DNA of 18,551 nt from WHUA01 sp964585785 (GTDB taxonomy: Bacteria > Pseudomonadota > Alphaproteobacteria > UBA8366). How positions within the stretch are numbered: the stretch's first letter is position 1; each line of letters starts with the position of its first letter. The DNA lies in contig CAZPFL010000095.1 in the NCBI GenBank assembly GCA_964585785.1, forward strand, positions 1 through 18,551, given 5' to 3'. Positions 1 through 6,589 of the stretch are shown in pieces. The notes beneath the pieces are model-generated. The model searched no databases, was not told the origin of the DNA, and worked only from the letters and a program-made list of their open reading frames with translations. The translations under genes were made by a program, and so were the position numbers.

Positions 1-250
1 CGCGCGGCACGACGCCGAAACGATCGAGGTCGTAGCGCGGCATGTAGGCGTGCATCATCTCGACGGCGCAGCAGGCGAGGCCGAAGGTCATCGGCCACAG
101 CGACCCGGTGCGGGCCCAGTTCACCAGCTTATCCACCTGGGCGACGACGAAACCCTTGTCGGTCAGCGCGTCGGTAACGGTCTTGAGGACCGCATCCTGC
201 GCCGCGCCGGCTGGCAACGGACGCGTATCCGCCGATGCCGTTACTCCCAT
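1..250 (-). CDS. nuoB: NADH-quinone oxidoreductase subunit B (5' part)
   Basis: This is the PSST-type subunit of respiratory complex I. It carries the terminal N2 [4Fe-4S] cluster in the peripheral arm, next to the quinone site. The first 83 residues are visible; the 3' end lies beyond base 1. After a variable N-terminus the family core is clear: WPMTFGLACCAVEMMH followed by PRYDLDRFGVV. The adjacent Cys60-Cys61 pair are two of the N2 cluster ligands; the other two fall outside the window. The ATG (248-250, minus) overlaps the end of nuoA by ten bases, so translation is probably coupled. It should be transcribed with nuoA from the promoter at 737-764. Identification is firm. Confidence 0.97.
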   Translation of the reverse strand, partial: MGVTASADTRPLPAGAAQDAVLKTVTDALTDKGFVVAQVDKLVNWARTGSLWPMTFGLACCAVEMMHAYMPRYDLDRFGVVPR

Positions 251-606
251 TCAAGGGCTCCTTTTCGCCATTCATAAATGAACCCCACCGTGAGCACGGC
301 GAGGAAAATGACCATCGAGAAAAACCCGAAGACGCCGATATCCCCGAAGGCGACCGCCCAGGGAAACAGGAAAGCGACTTCAAGGTCGAATATGATGAAG
401 AGAATAGCAACAAGATAAAAGCGCACGTCGAAGCGCTTGCGCGCGTCGTCGAAGGCTTCGAAGCCGCACTCGTAGGCGGAAAGCTTCTCGGAGTCCGGCC
501 GCTGCCTTGCGATCAGATAGCTCGCCACCACCATGAGCAGCGCGAGCCCGGTCGCGATGACCAGAAAAATAAGGATAGGCAGATATTGGCGGAGCAAATC
601 GTCCAT
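241..606 (-). CDS. nuoA: NADH-quinone oxidoreductase subunit A
   Basis: Small membrane subunit of complex I with three transmembrane helices; 121 residues, normal for the family. Visible hallmarks are the loop SEKLSAYECGFEAF with its conserved cysteine, then RFDVRFYLVAILFIIFDLE with acidic residues in the second helix, then a third helix ending in YEWRKGALEWE. An upstream in-frame extension exists to base 777, but it is low-complexity and unlike NuoA. The chosen ATG at 604-606 gives the usual N-terminus (MDDLLRQYLPILIFL) and has a GGTGAG stretch a few bases upstream. It is the first gene of the nuo operon, and the next gene, nuoB, starts inside its last codons. No oddities were seen. Confidence 0.96.
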   Translation of the reverse strand: MDDLLRQYLPILIFLVIATGLALLMVVASYLIARQRPDSEKLSAYECGFEAFDDARKRFDVRFYLVAILFIIFDLEVAFLFPWAVAFGDIGVFGFFSMVIFLAVLTVGFIYEWRKGALEWE

Positions 607-964
607 CTGCACACTCACCCGGCTGATGCCGTTGTATTGTCCCCTCGCCCCGGACGGCGCTTCCCCCAAGCGGCCGGGACGTCCCTGCGCCGGTCCGCTC
701 GTATGGTGCAGAGCGGTGGCGCCCTCGGGCAGGGGCAATATAGAGTTTGGCTCTATGATGTAAAAGTAAGAAGTCATTCCGAAAAGGCAAATTCGCGCGT
801 GCCGCGCGGCCGTCCGAAAGCGTCGGTTGTATCCCCTTACCGCGCCCGCAGCTTCGCGACGAAACCGGTCCGGAAAAGGCCGGACGCTCGTCGGTCTTCG
901 TGCTGAAAAGCAACCTAAAAATTGCTGAGCGCGGCGGAATCGGCGCAGTCTGCCGCGCGCGCCG
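607..964. other. Intergenic region between nuoA and lysR gene
   Basis: About 358 bases without a supported gene. It holds the nuo promoter (737-764) and a roughly 130-base untranslated leader before nuoA. The remainder (about 780-964) is the 3' flank of the LysR gene. Reading frames that cross it are antisense to nuoA or low-complexity extensions. Only short, weak inverted repeats were seen, for example AGCAA/TTGCT near 905-922, with no convincing terminator. The LysR gene points towards nuoA, so read-through into nuo is possible. Confidence 0.6.
737..764 (-). promoter_or_regulatory. Putative sigma70 promoter of the nuo operon
   Basis: On the minus strand a TTTACA -35 hexamer (759-764) and a TATATT -10 hexamer (737-742) are separated by 16 bases. 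Each matches consensus at five of six positions. The site is about 130 bases upstream of nuoA in a stretch that is AT-rich for this window. No other minus-strand gene could be its target. It would give the nuo operon its own start, separate from the upstream core genes. Confidence 0.55.
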
Positions 965-1894
965 TCATGCCGCCGACGGGCAGCCCTCGTCCCAGTAGGG
1001 GCGCTCGCCGAAGCGGTCGGCCAGGAAGTCGACGAAGGCGCGCACCCGCGTCGCGAGATGCCGGCGATGCGGATAGACCGCGTAGACCGCGAGCGGATCG
1101 TCCTCGTAATCGGTCAACGCCGTCTCGAGCGCGCCGCTCTTCAACCCGTCGCCGAGGAAGAAGGTCGGCGACAACGCGACGCCAAGGCCGCGCTTCGCCG
1201 CGTCGATCAGCACCTCGCCGTTGTTGGCGCGGTAGCGTCCCGTGACCGGGACCGAAAGGCGCGCGCCGTCCGCCTTGAAGGTCCAGACGTCCGCCTCGGC
1301 CTGATAGTCGTAGATCAGCGCCTCGTGGCGGCGCAGCGCGTCGGGATGCCGCGGCTTGCCCATGCGCGCCCAATAGTCCGGACTGGCGACCACGATCCGG
1401 CGGCAGGGCGCGAGACGGCGCGCGATCAGGCTCGAATCGGCCAGCCGGCTGACCCGGATCGCCATGTCGAAGCCGTCCTCGATCAGATCGACCTGGCGGT
1501 CGTTGAGCACGAGATCGACCGTGATGGCCGGGTGGGCGGTCATGAATTCCGCGATGGCCGCGCCGAGATGCAGCAGGCCGAAGGACATCGGCGCGCTGAG
1601 CCTGAGCACGCCCCGGGGCTCGGCGTCGCCGCTGTGGACCGCATCGGCCGCGTCGCGCGCCTCGTCGAGGATGCGCCGGCAATACTGGTAGTAGGCGCGC
1701 CCTTCCTCGGTCAGCGAGAGCCGGCGCGTGGTCCGCTGCAGCAGGCGAACGCCGAGGCGGTCCTCGAGACGCTTGAGCTGCGTGCTGACCGCGGCCTTGG
1801 AGCAGCGCAGCACGCGGCCCGCCGCCGAAAAGCCGCCGGCATCGACCACGGCGGCGAAGACGGTGATGCCGTCGAGCTGGTCCGCATAAGCCAT
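965..1894 (-). CDS. LysR-family transcriptional regulator
   Basis: A 309-residue DNA-binding regulator of normal LysR length. The N-terminal winged helix-turn-helix spans roughly residues 5-62: DGITVFAAVVDAGGFSAAG, then CSKAAVSTQLKRLEDRLGV and LLQRTTRRLSLTEEG. A periplasmic-binding-fold effector domain follows from about residue 90, with NDRQVDLIEDGFDMAIRV typical of the CrgA-like branch. The ATG at 1892-1894 has AAGGAGAG directly upstream and gives the standard N-terminus, so longer in-frame starts up to 1945 are less likely. It is divergent from the azoreductase gene, and a perfect inverted repeat lies 11 bases upstream of its start codon. It probably controls that gene and itself in response to an electrophile or quinone-like compound. 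The inducer is unknown. Confidence 0.93.
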   Translation of the reverse strand: MAYADQLDGITVFAAVVDAGGFSAAGRVLRCSKAAVSTQLKRLEDRLGVRLLQRTTRRLSLTEEGRAYYQYCRRILDEARDAADAVHSGDAEPRGVLRLSAPMSFGLLHLGAAIAEFMTAHPAITVDLVLNDRQVDLIEDGFDMAIRVSRLADSSLIARRLAPCRRIVVASPDYWARMGKPRHPDALRRHEALIYDYQAEADVWTFKADGARLSVPVTGRYRANNGEVLIDAAKRGLGVALSPTFFLGDGLKSGALETALTDYEDDPLAVYAVYPHRRHLATRVRAFVDFLADRFGERPYWDEGCPSAA

Positions 1895-1905
1895 GGATCT
1901 CTCCT

Positions 1906-1929
1906 TATTGTTCATTAAAACGAACAATA
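1906..1929. promoter_or_regulatory. Inverted repeat in lysR/azoR divergent region
   Basis: TATTGTTC (1906-1913) and GAACAATA (1922-1929) form a perfect 8-base dyad around an 8-base spacer, beginning 11 bases upstream of the LysR start codon. A degenerate half-site, AATTGTTTC, lies at 1946-1954. The position fits a LysR-type autoregulatory operator covering the regulator's own start region, with activation of the divergent gene from the same intergenic segment. Binding is inferred from position and symmetry only. Confidence 0.5.
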
Positions 1930-2026
1930 TTTTCATAAATACCATAATTGTTTCTGAAATCCAAGACGGTTAGGGTTTGGGTCAGCAAGCAAATCCATTC
2001 ACCCTTTGCCTTAAAGGAAACATCCC

Positions 2027-2677
2027 ATGACGACCCTTCTTCTGATCGACACCAGCCCCCGCAAGGACGCCGTTTCCCGCGAGCTGACCAACCGCTTCGT
2101 GGAAGCCTGGAGCGCCCAACATCCGGACAGCACGATCATCCACCGCGACGTCGGCGCCAACCCGCCCGAGCATCTCGACGACGACCTGATCGACGCGCTG
2201 CGCCGGCAGCCCCAGAGCCTGAACAACCGTCAGCGCGCGGCGATCGCGGCCTCCGACGCGATGATCGCCGAGATGCAGGCGGCGGACGCCATCGTGGTCG
2301 GCGCGCCCTTCCACAACTTCACCATCACCGGCGCGCTCCGCACCTGGATCGACCACGTCGCGCGGCCGGGCAAGACCTTCGGCTACGACCCGAAGACGGG
2401 CCCGAAGGGCCTGCTCGACGACAAGCCGGTCTTCGTGCTCTCCACCCGTGGCGGCAACTACGGCGACGGCGATCCGGCCAATCCGCATCCGGCGGACTTC
2501 CAAAGCGGCTATCTGCGCCACATCTTCACGTTCATGGGGATCAAGGACGTGCGGATCATCGCCGCCAACGGGCTGGACATCAGCCCCGACTCCCGCCAGC
2601 AGGGCCTCGACGGCGCCTATGCGGCGATCGACAAGGCGGTCACCGCGGTGCAGTCGGACGTCGCCGACGCGGCCTAG
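2027..2677 (+). CDS. azoR: FMN-dependent NADH:quinone oxidoreductase / azoreductase
   Basis: Flavodoxin-fold cytosolic enzyme that uses FMN and NADH for two-electron reduction of quinones and azo compounds. It is 216 residues, close to the usual AzoR length. Visible features are the N-terminal phosphate-binding segment LLIDTSPRKDAVSRELT, the flavin-contact segment VVGAPFHNFTITGALRTWID, the HVARPGKTFGY motif and the STRGGNYG motif near residue 140. The ATG at 2027 has AAAGGAAA about nine bases upstream. It is divergent from a LysR regulator, a common arrangement for inducible quinone-stress reductases. A short GC dyad (GCGC, four-base loop, GCGC) follows the stop, without a T tract. The family call is firm; the physiological substrate is not known. 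Confidence 0.95.
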   Translation: MTTLLLIDTSPRKDAVSRELTNRFVEAWSAQHPDSTIIHRDVGANPPEHLDDDLIDALRRQPQSLNNRQRAAIAASDAMIAEMQAADAIVVGAPFHNFTITGALRTWIDHVARPGKTFGYDPKTGPKGLLDDKPVFVLSTRGGNYGDGDPANPHPADFQSGYLRHIFTFMGIKDVRIIAANGLDISPDSRQQGLDGAYAAIDKAVTAVQSDVADAA

Positions 2678-2834
2678 CGCCGTGGCGCAACCGGCAGTAC
2701 GACGGGGCCCCGGTCAGGCGGAACGCCGCGGCCGGAGCCCTGTTGCGCGTCATTCTAAGCAACATCGCCTGGACCGACGCCGACAGCATCATTGAGATGC
2801 GATCCGCGATGCACCGCCGGTTGGCCTCCGCGCC

Positions 2835-3062
2835 TCACCACATAGGTCCCGGCGGCACGAACATTATCGCTACCGCCACGATGATTTGGCAGCAGATCAC
2901 GAACCAGAAGAAGGTGGAATCTTCGCTTCGCAAAACCGGGCGTGCGCGGGCGCCGAGCACTCTCGCCGTAATCCGGCCGCGGACAACGCAATAAGCAGCG
3001 TACCCCAACAAGAGCAGGCCCACCCCCACGCGCAACATTTCGATTTTGGCGTGTGGAGTCAT
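2835..3062 (-). CDS. Small two-helix membrane protein
   Basis: Not recognised. A 75-residue protein with two strongly hydrophobic stretches: about residues 9-27 (MLRVGVGLLLLGYAAYCVV) and 50-69 (TFFWFVICCQIIVAVAIMF). A basic loop (RGRITARVLGARARP) joins them. That charge pattern predicts a hairpin with a cytoplasmic loop. The start at 3060-3062 was chosen because the protein then begins just before the first helix, with a GGCGGGA stretch upstream; a longer start at 3128 would overlap the preceding small gene. It lies 28 bases downstream of another small two-helix gene on the same strand, so the two probably form an operon. Function unknown; reality as a gene is likely but not certain. Confidence 0.55.
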   Translation of the reverse strand: MTPHAKIEMLRVGVGLLLLGYAAYCVVRGRITARVLGARARPVLRSEDSTFFWFVICCQIIVAVAIMFVPPGPMW

Positions 3063-3090
3063 CGGGAATCCCGCCTCGCATCGAATTACG

Positions 3091-3309
3091 TCAACGTCTG
3101 CGCCACACCTGAAAGCTTCCGACAGCAAGGCACAGGATCGCTGGCCAAAACGTTAGGAAGAACAGCAACCCAGGGCCGACGGGGTTCGGGTTCTTGTCCG
3201 GCCACACACCAATGGCAGCCAAGAGCACAATGAGCCAGAGCGGGCTCCAACCCAAAACGACGAGCCCGAGGCCTATCTTGTTCCAACGATTTGCAAAAAA
3301 GGCGCTCAC
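3091..3309 (-). CDS. Small two-helix membrane protein
   Basis: Not recognised. A 72-residue protein with hydrophobic segments at about residues 12-35 (IGLGLVVLGWSPLWLIVLLA) and 47-66 (GLLFFLTFWPAILCLAVGSF), a short polar loop (PDKNPNP) and a basic tail (WRRR). This predicts a hairpin with both ends in the cytoplasm. The start is GTG at 3307-3309, with GAGGA eight bases upstream. It is the first gene of a probable two-gene unit with the gene at 2835-3062. The long hydrophobic stretches interrupted by a clean polar turn argue for a real protein. No function can be assigned. Confidence 0.6.
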   Translation of the reverse strand: MSAFFANRWNKIGLGLVVLGWSPLWLIVLLAAIGVWPDKNPNPVGPGLLFFLTFWPAILCLAVGSFQVWRRR

Positions 3310-3643
3310 CCGCGGAATCCTCTATCGGACACAACCATATAAGCCGTATCTTTGATTAAGATTCCTTTGCTACGCGGACATTTCCCGGGTGGATAGCCCG
3401 ACCGCCAGCCGTCCACCCCGCGATCTTGGTCCATTTGGCTTGACGGCGGACGCACCTCCCCATTGTTGCCCTCGGCGTTGGGCGGCTTGTCTCCCGTCAA
3501 TATGGCACTGGAGCGCGTGGTCGCGGATTATTGATTGGCCAGCCGTCGCCGCGGTGGCCGACGGTCCCATGGGCGTCCGTTTCGTCCATTTCGGTAACGC
3601 GTCCGAAGGCGTGCGGGAATCGGTGGATTTCTGCGGGGATCAA
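3310..3643. other. Intergenic stretch without a supported gene
   Basis: About 334 bases between the small membrane-protein genes and tRNA-Asp. Short frames exist on both strands, but none has a hydrophobic, conserved or ribosome-binding-site-supported character. A plus-strand frame running into the tRNA ends in the peptide RERRDSNPRPPA, the usual artefact of translating antisense to a tRNA. A locally AT-rich patch around 3330-3365 may hold the promoter for the minus-strand small genes, but no good hexamer pair was found. Confidence 0.5.
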
Positions 3644-3720
<77 letters not shown>

Positions 3721-3739
3721 TGCGAATCGAGGTCGCACC

Positions 3740-3767
3740 ATGTAATAGACCCCCTCACGGGTGTCAA
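3740..3767 (-). promoter_or_regulatory. Putative promoter of tRNA-Asp
   Basis: On the minus strand a perfect TTGACA (3762-3767) is followed after 16 bases by TTACAT (3740-3745), about 20 bases upstream of the mature tRNA 5' end. The -35 is consensus and the -10 is weak. Its position immediately before the tRNA supports an independent start, as expected now that tRNA-Val is far away. Confidence 0.5.
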
Positions 3768-3914
3768 GGAAAGCCTAGCCCGCGAACCGGATTAAAACCG
3801 GCACCGCCGGCACGACTGAATTCCCCGCGTTTCCCGGCCGCTCAGGGGTTGACCCGCGGCCGCCCTGCCCGTTTGATTCGACCGGCACAGTCACCTGGTG
3901 GATGGGAGGGACGC

Positions 3915-4262
3915 ATGTCCGTCACGATGTATCACAACCCGCGCTGCGGCAAATCGCGGCAAACGCTCAAGCTGCTGCAGGAACGCGGGATCGAGCCGAC
4001 CATCATCGAGTATCTCAAGACGCCGCCGGACGCGAAGACGCTGAAGTCGATCCTGAAGAAGCTCGGCATGGCGCCGCGCGAGCTGATGCGGCGCAAGGAG
4101 CCGCCCTACAAGGCGCTCAAGCTGGACGATCCGTCGCTCAGCACTGAGGCGCTGGTCGACAGCATGGTCGAGAACCCGATCCTGATCGAGCGCCCGATCG
4201 TGCTCGCCGGCGGCAAGGCCGCGCTCGGGCGGCCGCCGGAGAAGGTGCTCGATATTCTGTGA
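3915..4262 (+). CDS. arsC: ArsC-family arsenate reductase (glutaredoxin type)
   Basis: A 115-residue thioredoxin-fold protein of the ArsC/Spx/YffB superfamily. ArsC reduces arsenate to arsenite using glutathione and glutaredoxin in the cytoplasm. The N-terminus MSVTMYHNPRCGKSRQTL carries the catalytic cysteine at residue 11. Next are EYLKTPPDAKTLKSILKKLG, the arginine segment ELMRRKEPPYK, and the ArsC signature ENPILIERPIVL. The three arginines used by E. coli ArsC appear to have equivalents (MRRKE, IERPIV, LGRPPE). The ATG at 3915 has GGGAGGG five to eleven bases upstream; a longer in-frame start at 3849 lacks family similarity. It stands alone, with no arsR, arsB or acr3 nearby, so arsenic resistance as its main role is uncertain. 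It converges with the membrane gene at 4309. Confidence 0.85.
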   Translation: MSVTMYHNPRCGKSRQTLKLLQERGIEPTIIEYLKTPPDAKTLKSILKKLGMAPRELMRRKEPPYKALKLDDPSLSTEALVDSMVENPILIERPIVLAGGKAALGRPPEKVLDIL

Positions 4263-4294
4263 AGAGGCCGGACCGCGATGGGCCGGGATTGAAC

Positions 4295-4306
4295 GCCCCG
4301 AGGGGC
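4295..4306. terminator. Hairpin in convergent gap (possible bidirectional terminator)
   Basis: The 12-base palindrome GCCCCGAGGGGC sits in the 46-base gap between two convergent genes, three bases beyond the minus-strand stop codon. It can fold as a short GC-rich hairpin readable in both directions. There is no real T tract on either side, only CTATTT on the plus strand, so intrinsic termination is uncertain. Confidence 0.3.
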
Positions 4307-4308
4307 CG

Positions 4309-4836
4309 CTATTTGCGGTGGCGCATCCGCCCGCCGAGCGTCTTGATACCACCCTCCAGGCCGAAATAGATCACCGCCGGGCTGAAGCCGCCGACCACGA
4401 CGAGCATGATGAGCGCCCCCATATTGGCGTTTTCGAAGACCCGCGCATAAAGCGCCGCGGTCACCGTCCACGCCATCAGCCAGGCTGTCAGGCCCAGCAG
4501 CTTGAGCACCGGCAGGGTGAAGATCCGCCGGAACCGAGAGGGATCGGAGTCGCCCCCCGCCTCGCCCGGCCGGCGTCGCAGCCGAGCCAGCCAGCGCGAC
4601 GGCTGCAGGCTGCCCGGATTGCGCAGCAGGATAAGGGCGACGGCCAGCGCCGCAAGCACGGCGCAGCCGATGATGAACCGGATATCCCTGGTCGCGAGAT
4701 AGAGGCCGGCGAGAACCCCGCCCGGCACCACGATGGCAAGGATGCCGGCGACTTCCCAAACGCCATTCCGGCGCGCGATCCTGCGCCCCGTCATGGCCGA
4801 ATCCGTGCGTACGTCCTGGAGCATGGCGCGGATCAT
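4309..4836 (-). CDS. Predicted four-helix membrane protein
   Basis: Not recognised. A 175-residue protein with about four hydrophobic segments: residues 26-48, 52-71, 107-133 and 138-160. A charged cytoplasmic-type loop (SRWLARLRRRPGEAGGDSDP) separates the second and third. The C-terminus is basic (GGRMRHRK). Three in-frame ATGs lie close together (residues 1, 5 and 15). None has a strong ribosome binding site, so the exact start is open and the first is reported. It is last in the co-directional minus-strand array, 64 bases after the preceding gene. The ordered alternation of helices and basic loops supports a real inner-membrane protein. Confidence 0.7.
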   Translation of the reverse strand: MIRAMLQDVRTDSAMTGRRIARRNGVWEVAGILAIVVPGGVLAGLYLATRDIRFIIGCAVLAALAVALILLRNPGSLQPSRWLARLRRRPGEAGGDSDPSRFRRIFTLPVLKLLGLTAWLMAWTVTAALYARVFENANMGALIMLVVVGGFSPAVIYFGLEGGIKTLGGRMRHRK

Positions 4837-4900
4837 CGCCGGATATCCGTAAACAAAGCGTTAAACAAGGCCGCGGCCGTCCGCTCAAAGGCCTGAATCT

Positions 4901-5272
4901 TCAGCTCACGAATTCAACGCCCCAGTCTTCCGCGGCGATGCGGGCCTCGACGCTGTCCGGATAGGCGAATTCGTAGCCGCAGGCGACGAAATGGCGCCCC
5001 GTGAGGGCGTTCCCCCGGAAGCCCAGAAACAGACACAGGGCGGCGACCGCAAGGTTCAGGATCCACTCCAGCGTGTCCACGTCCGCGGCCATCACGAAGG
5101 GCGCAGCCAGCTGCATCATCCAGAGAATGAGCATGAACGTGCCCCATATCGCGAGGCCCCGAAAGAACAGCGGCACGCCGAAGCAGCCGGCTCCTAGGAA
5201 TAAAGACCAGCTCCAGCCAGTATCGACGAACTTGAAATTACCCGTGTTCGGGTGACGAAGCGCGACCTGCAT
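4901..5272 (-). CDS. Small inner-membrane protein, unknown function
   Basis: A 123-residue protein with two to three hydrophobic segments (about 21-41, 42-62 and 69-87). Flanking these are a soluble N-terminus (MQVALRHPNTGNFKFVDTGW) and a C-terminal tail (GRHFVACGYEFAYPDSVEAR). The GFRGNALTGRHFVACGYEF segment, just after the last helix, loosely resembles the 'GN...RHL...GY' end of DUF2628-type membrane proteins; this is a weak, memory-based similarity. The ATG at 5270-5272 has GGGAGG about five bases upstream. In-frame extension to 5530 is arginine- and serine-rich and not believable. It lies 118 bases downstream of the REC-EAL gene on the same strand, so co-transcription is possible. Confidence 0.75.
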   Translation of the reverse strand: MQVALRHPNTGNFKFVDTGWSWSLFLGAGCFGVPLFFRGLAIWGTFMLILWMMQLAAPFVMAADVDTLEWILNLAVAALCLFLGFRGNALTGRHFVACGYEFAYPDSVEARIAAEDWGVEFVS

Positions 5273-5390
5273 GGCGCCTCCCGGCGGTTCGGCGGGGCCG
5301 GTCCAGGCCTCGCGACGACAGTATCCCGGGCGGTCGTTAACGATATATGAATTTCGGCCGCCCGAGCGGCGGCGCCCGTGATTCCGGCGG

Positions 5391-6584
5391 TCAGGCGACC
5401 GCGTCCTGCTTCCAGTTGTCCAGGTTGCCGTCCTCGATGCCGTCGATCGCGCGCACGAAATCGGGAATCTTGTCGGCCGCCACCGGCGCCGAGAAATAGA
5501 AGCCCTGGACGAAATCGCAGCCGAAGTCACGCAGCATGGTCAGCACCGTCTCGTTCTCGACGCCTTCGGCGCAGACCAGAAGGCCGAGATTGTGGCCCAT
5601 ATCGACCACGGTCTTGGCGATGATCGCCGACTCCTCGGTCTTGTCCATGCCCAGCACGAAGGACTTGTCGATCTTGATCTCCGAGAAAGGCAGGCGCTGA
5701 AGCTGGGTCAGCGAGGAATAGCCGGTGCCGAAATCGTCGATCGAGAGCGAGAAGCGCTTGATCCGGAAGCGCGCGAGCACGTCCATCATCTTGGCCGGGT
5801 CGCCCATGCTGGCCGTCTCCGTCAGCTCGATCGTCACGCGTTCCGGCGAGACGTCGGCCTGCATGCAGAGATCGCCGATCTTGTCGGGCAGCTTGAGGTT
5901 ATGCAGGTTGGCGGCCGAGATGTTGACCGCGACGCTGGTCTCCATGCCGTCGGTCTTCCAGCGGCCCAATTGACCGATGGCGTTCTGCAGCACCCAGTCC
6001 GTGACCTCGTCCATCACGCCCTGCTCTTCGGCCATCGGAATGAAGACCTCGGGTGAGATCACCTGGCCATAGGGCGTCTTCCAGCGCACGAGGGCCTCGA
6101 CCGCGATGACCCGGCCGGTCTTGAGCGACACCTTCGGCTGGTACAGCAGGTAGAGATCGTTGTTCAGGATCGCCTGGCGCAGCGACGACGGATCCGGCTG
6201 GAAGTCGCCGACGCTGAGCCCGTTCAGCACCTCGTTGAGCTCGGCCAGCCGCACCGGCTTGGCCAGCACGCCCGCCATGTTCAGGCCGAGCTCGTTGCCC
6301 AGCCGGCGCGCGGTCTCGAGCGTCCGGGTATCGATGCCGCTGCAGACGATGATCTTCGCCGTGCAGCGGTTCTCCGCCATGATGCGCAGCAACTCGATGC
6401 CGTCCTTGTTCGGCATCTGCAGATCGACCACCACGACCGACGGCTCCCACTTGGTCAGCAGGCGAAGGAATTCCTCGTGGTCGTCGGTGTAGGCGGTCTC
6501 GTAGCCCGACAGCTTGCCGCCTTTCGCCACGACCTTCGCGAGGCTCACTTCGTCGTCGATGATCAGCAGTCGGTTCGCGCTCAT
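5391..6584 (-). CDS. REC-EAL response regulator, c-di-GMP phosphodiesterase (RocR-like)
   Basis: A 397-residue cytosolic response regulator whose output domain hydrolyses cyclic di-GMP to pGpG. The receiver domain (about 1-122) has acidic residues D10-D11, phosphoacceptor D54 in VVVVDLQMPNKDG, and K109 in LAKP. The EAL domain (about 135-385) shows EALVRW (E163), N221 in VAVNIS, IELTE (E253), DDFGTG (D283, D284), K304, AEGVE (E340) and Q360. As remembered, the catalytic residues of Pseudomonas RocR map onto these with a constant offset of twelve, so the enzyme should be active. The ATG at 6584 is five bases after the stop of the histidine kinase gene, implying translational coupling. The kinase's receiver may phosphorylate or regulate it through a relay. 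There is no GGDEF domain. Confidence 0.95.
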   Translation of the reverse strand: MSANRLLIIDDEVSLAKVVAKGGKLSGYETAYTDDHEEFLRLLTKWEPSVVVVDLQMPNKDGIELLRIMAENRCTAKIIVCSGIDTRTLETARRLGNELGLNMAGVLAKPVRLAELNEVLNGLSVGDFQPDPSSLRQAILNNDLYLLYQPKVSLKTGRVIAVEALVRWKTPYGQVISPEVFIPMAEEQGVMDEVTDWVLQNAIGQLGRWKTDGMETSVAVNISAANLHNLKLPDKIGDLCMQADVSPERVTIELTETASMGDPAKMMDVLARFRIKRFSLSIDDFGTGYSSLTQLQRLPFSEIKIDKSFVLGMDKTEESAIIAKTVVDMGHNLGLLVCAEGVENETVLTMLRDFGCDFVQGFYFSAPVAADKIPDFVRAIDGIEDGNLDNWKQDAVA

Positions 6585-6589
6585 GGGAT

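Noticed and set aside
241..777. A 178-residue version of NuoA starting upstream.
   Set aside because: The first 57 residues are not NuoA-like and would overlap the putative promoter; the 121-residue form matches the family.
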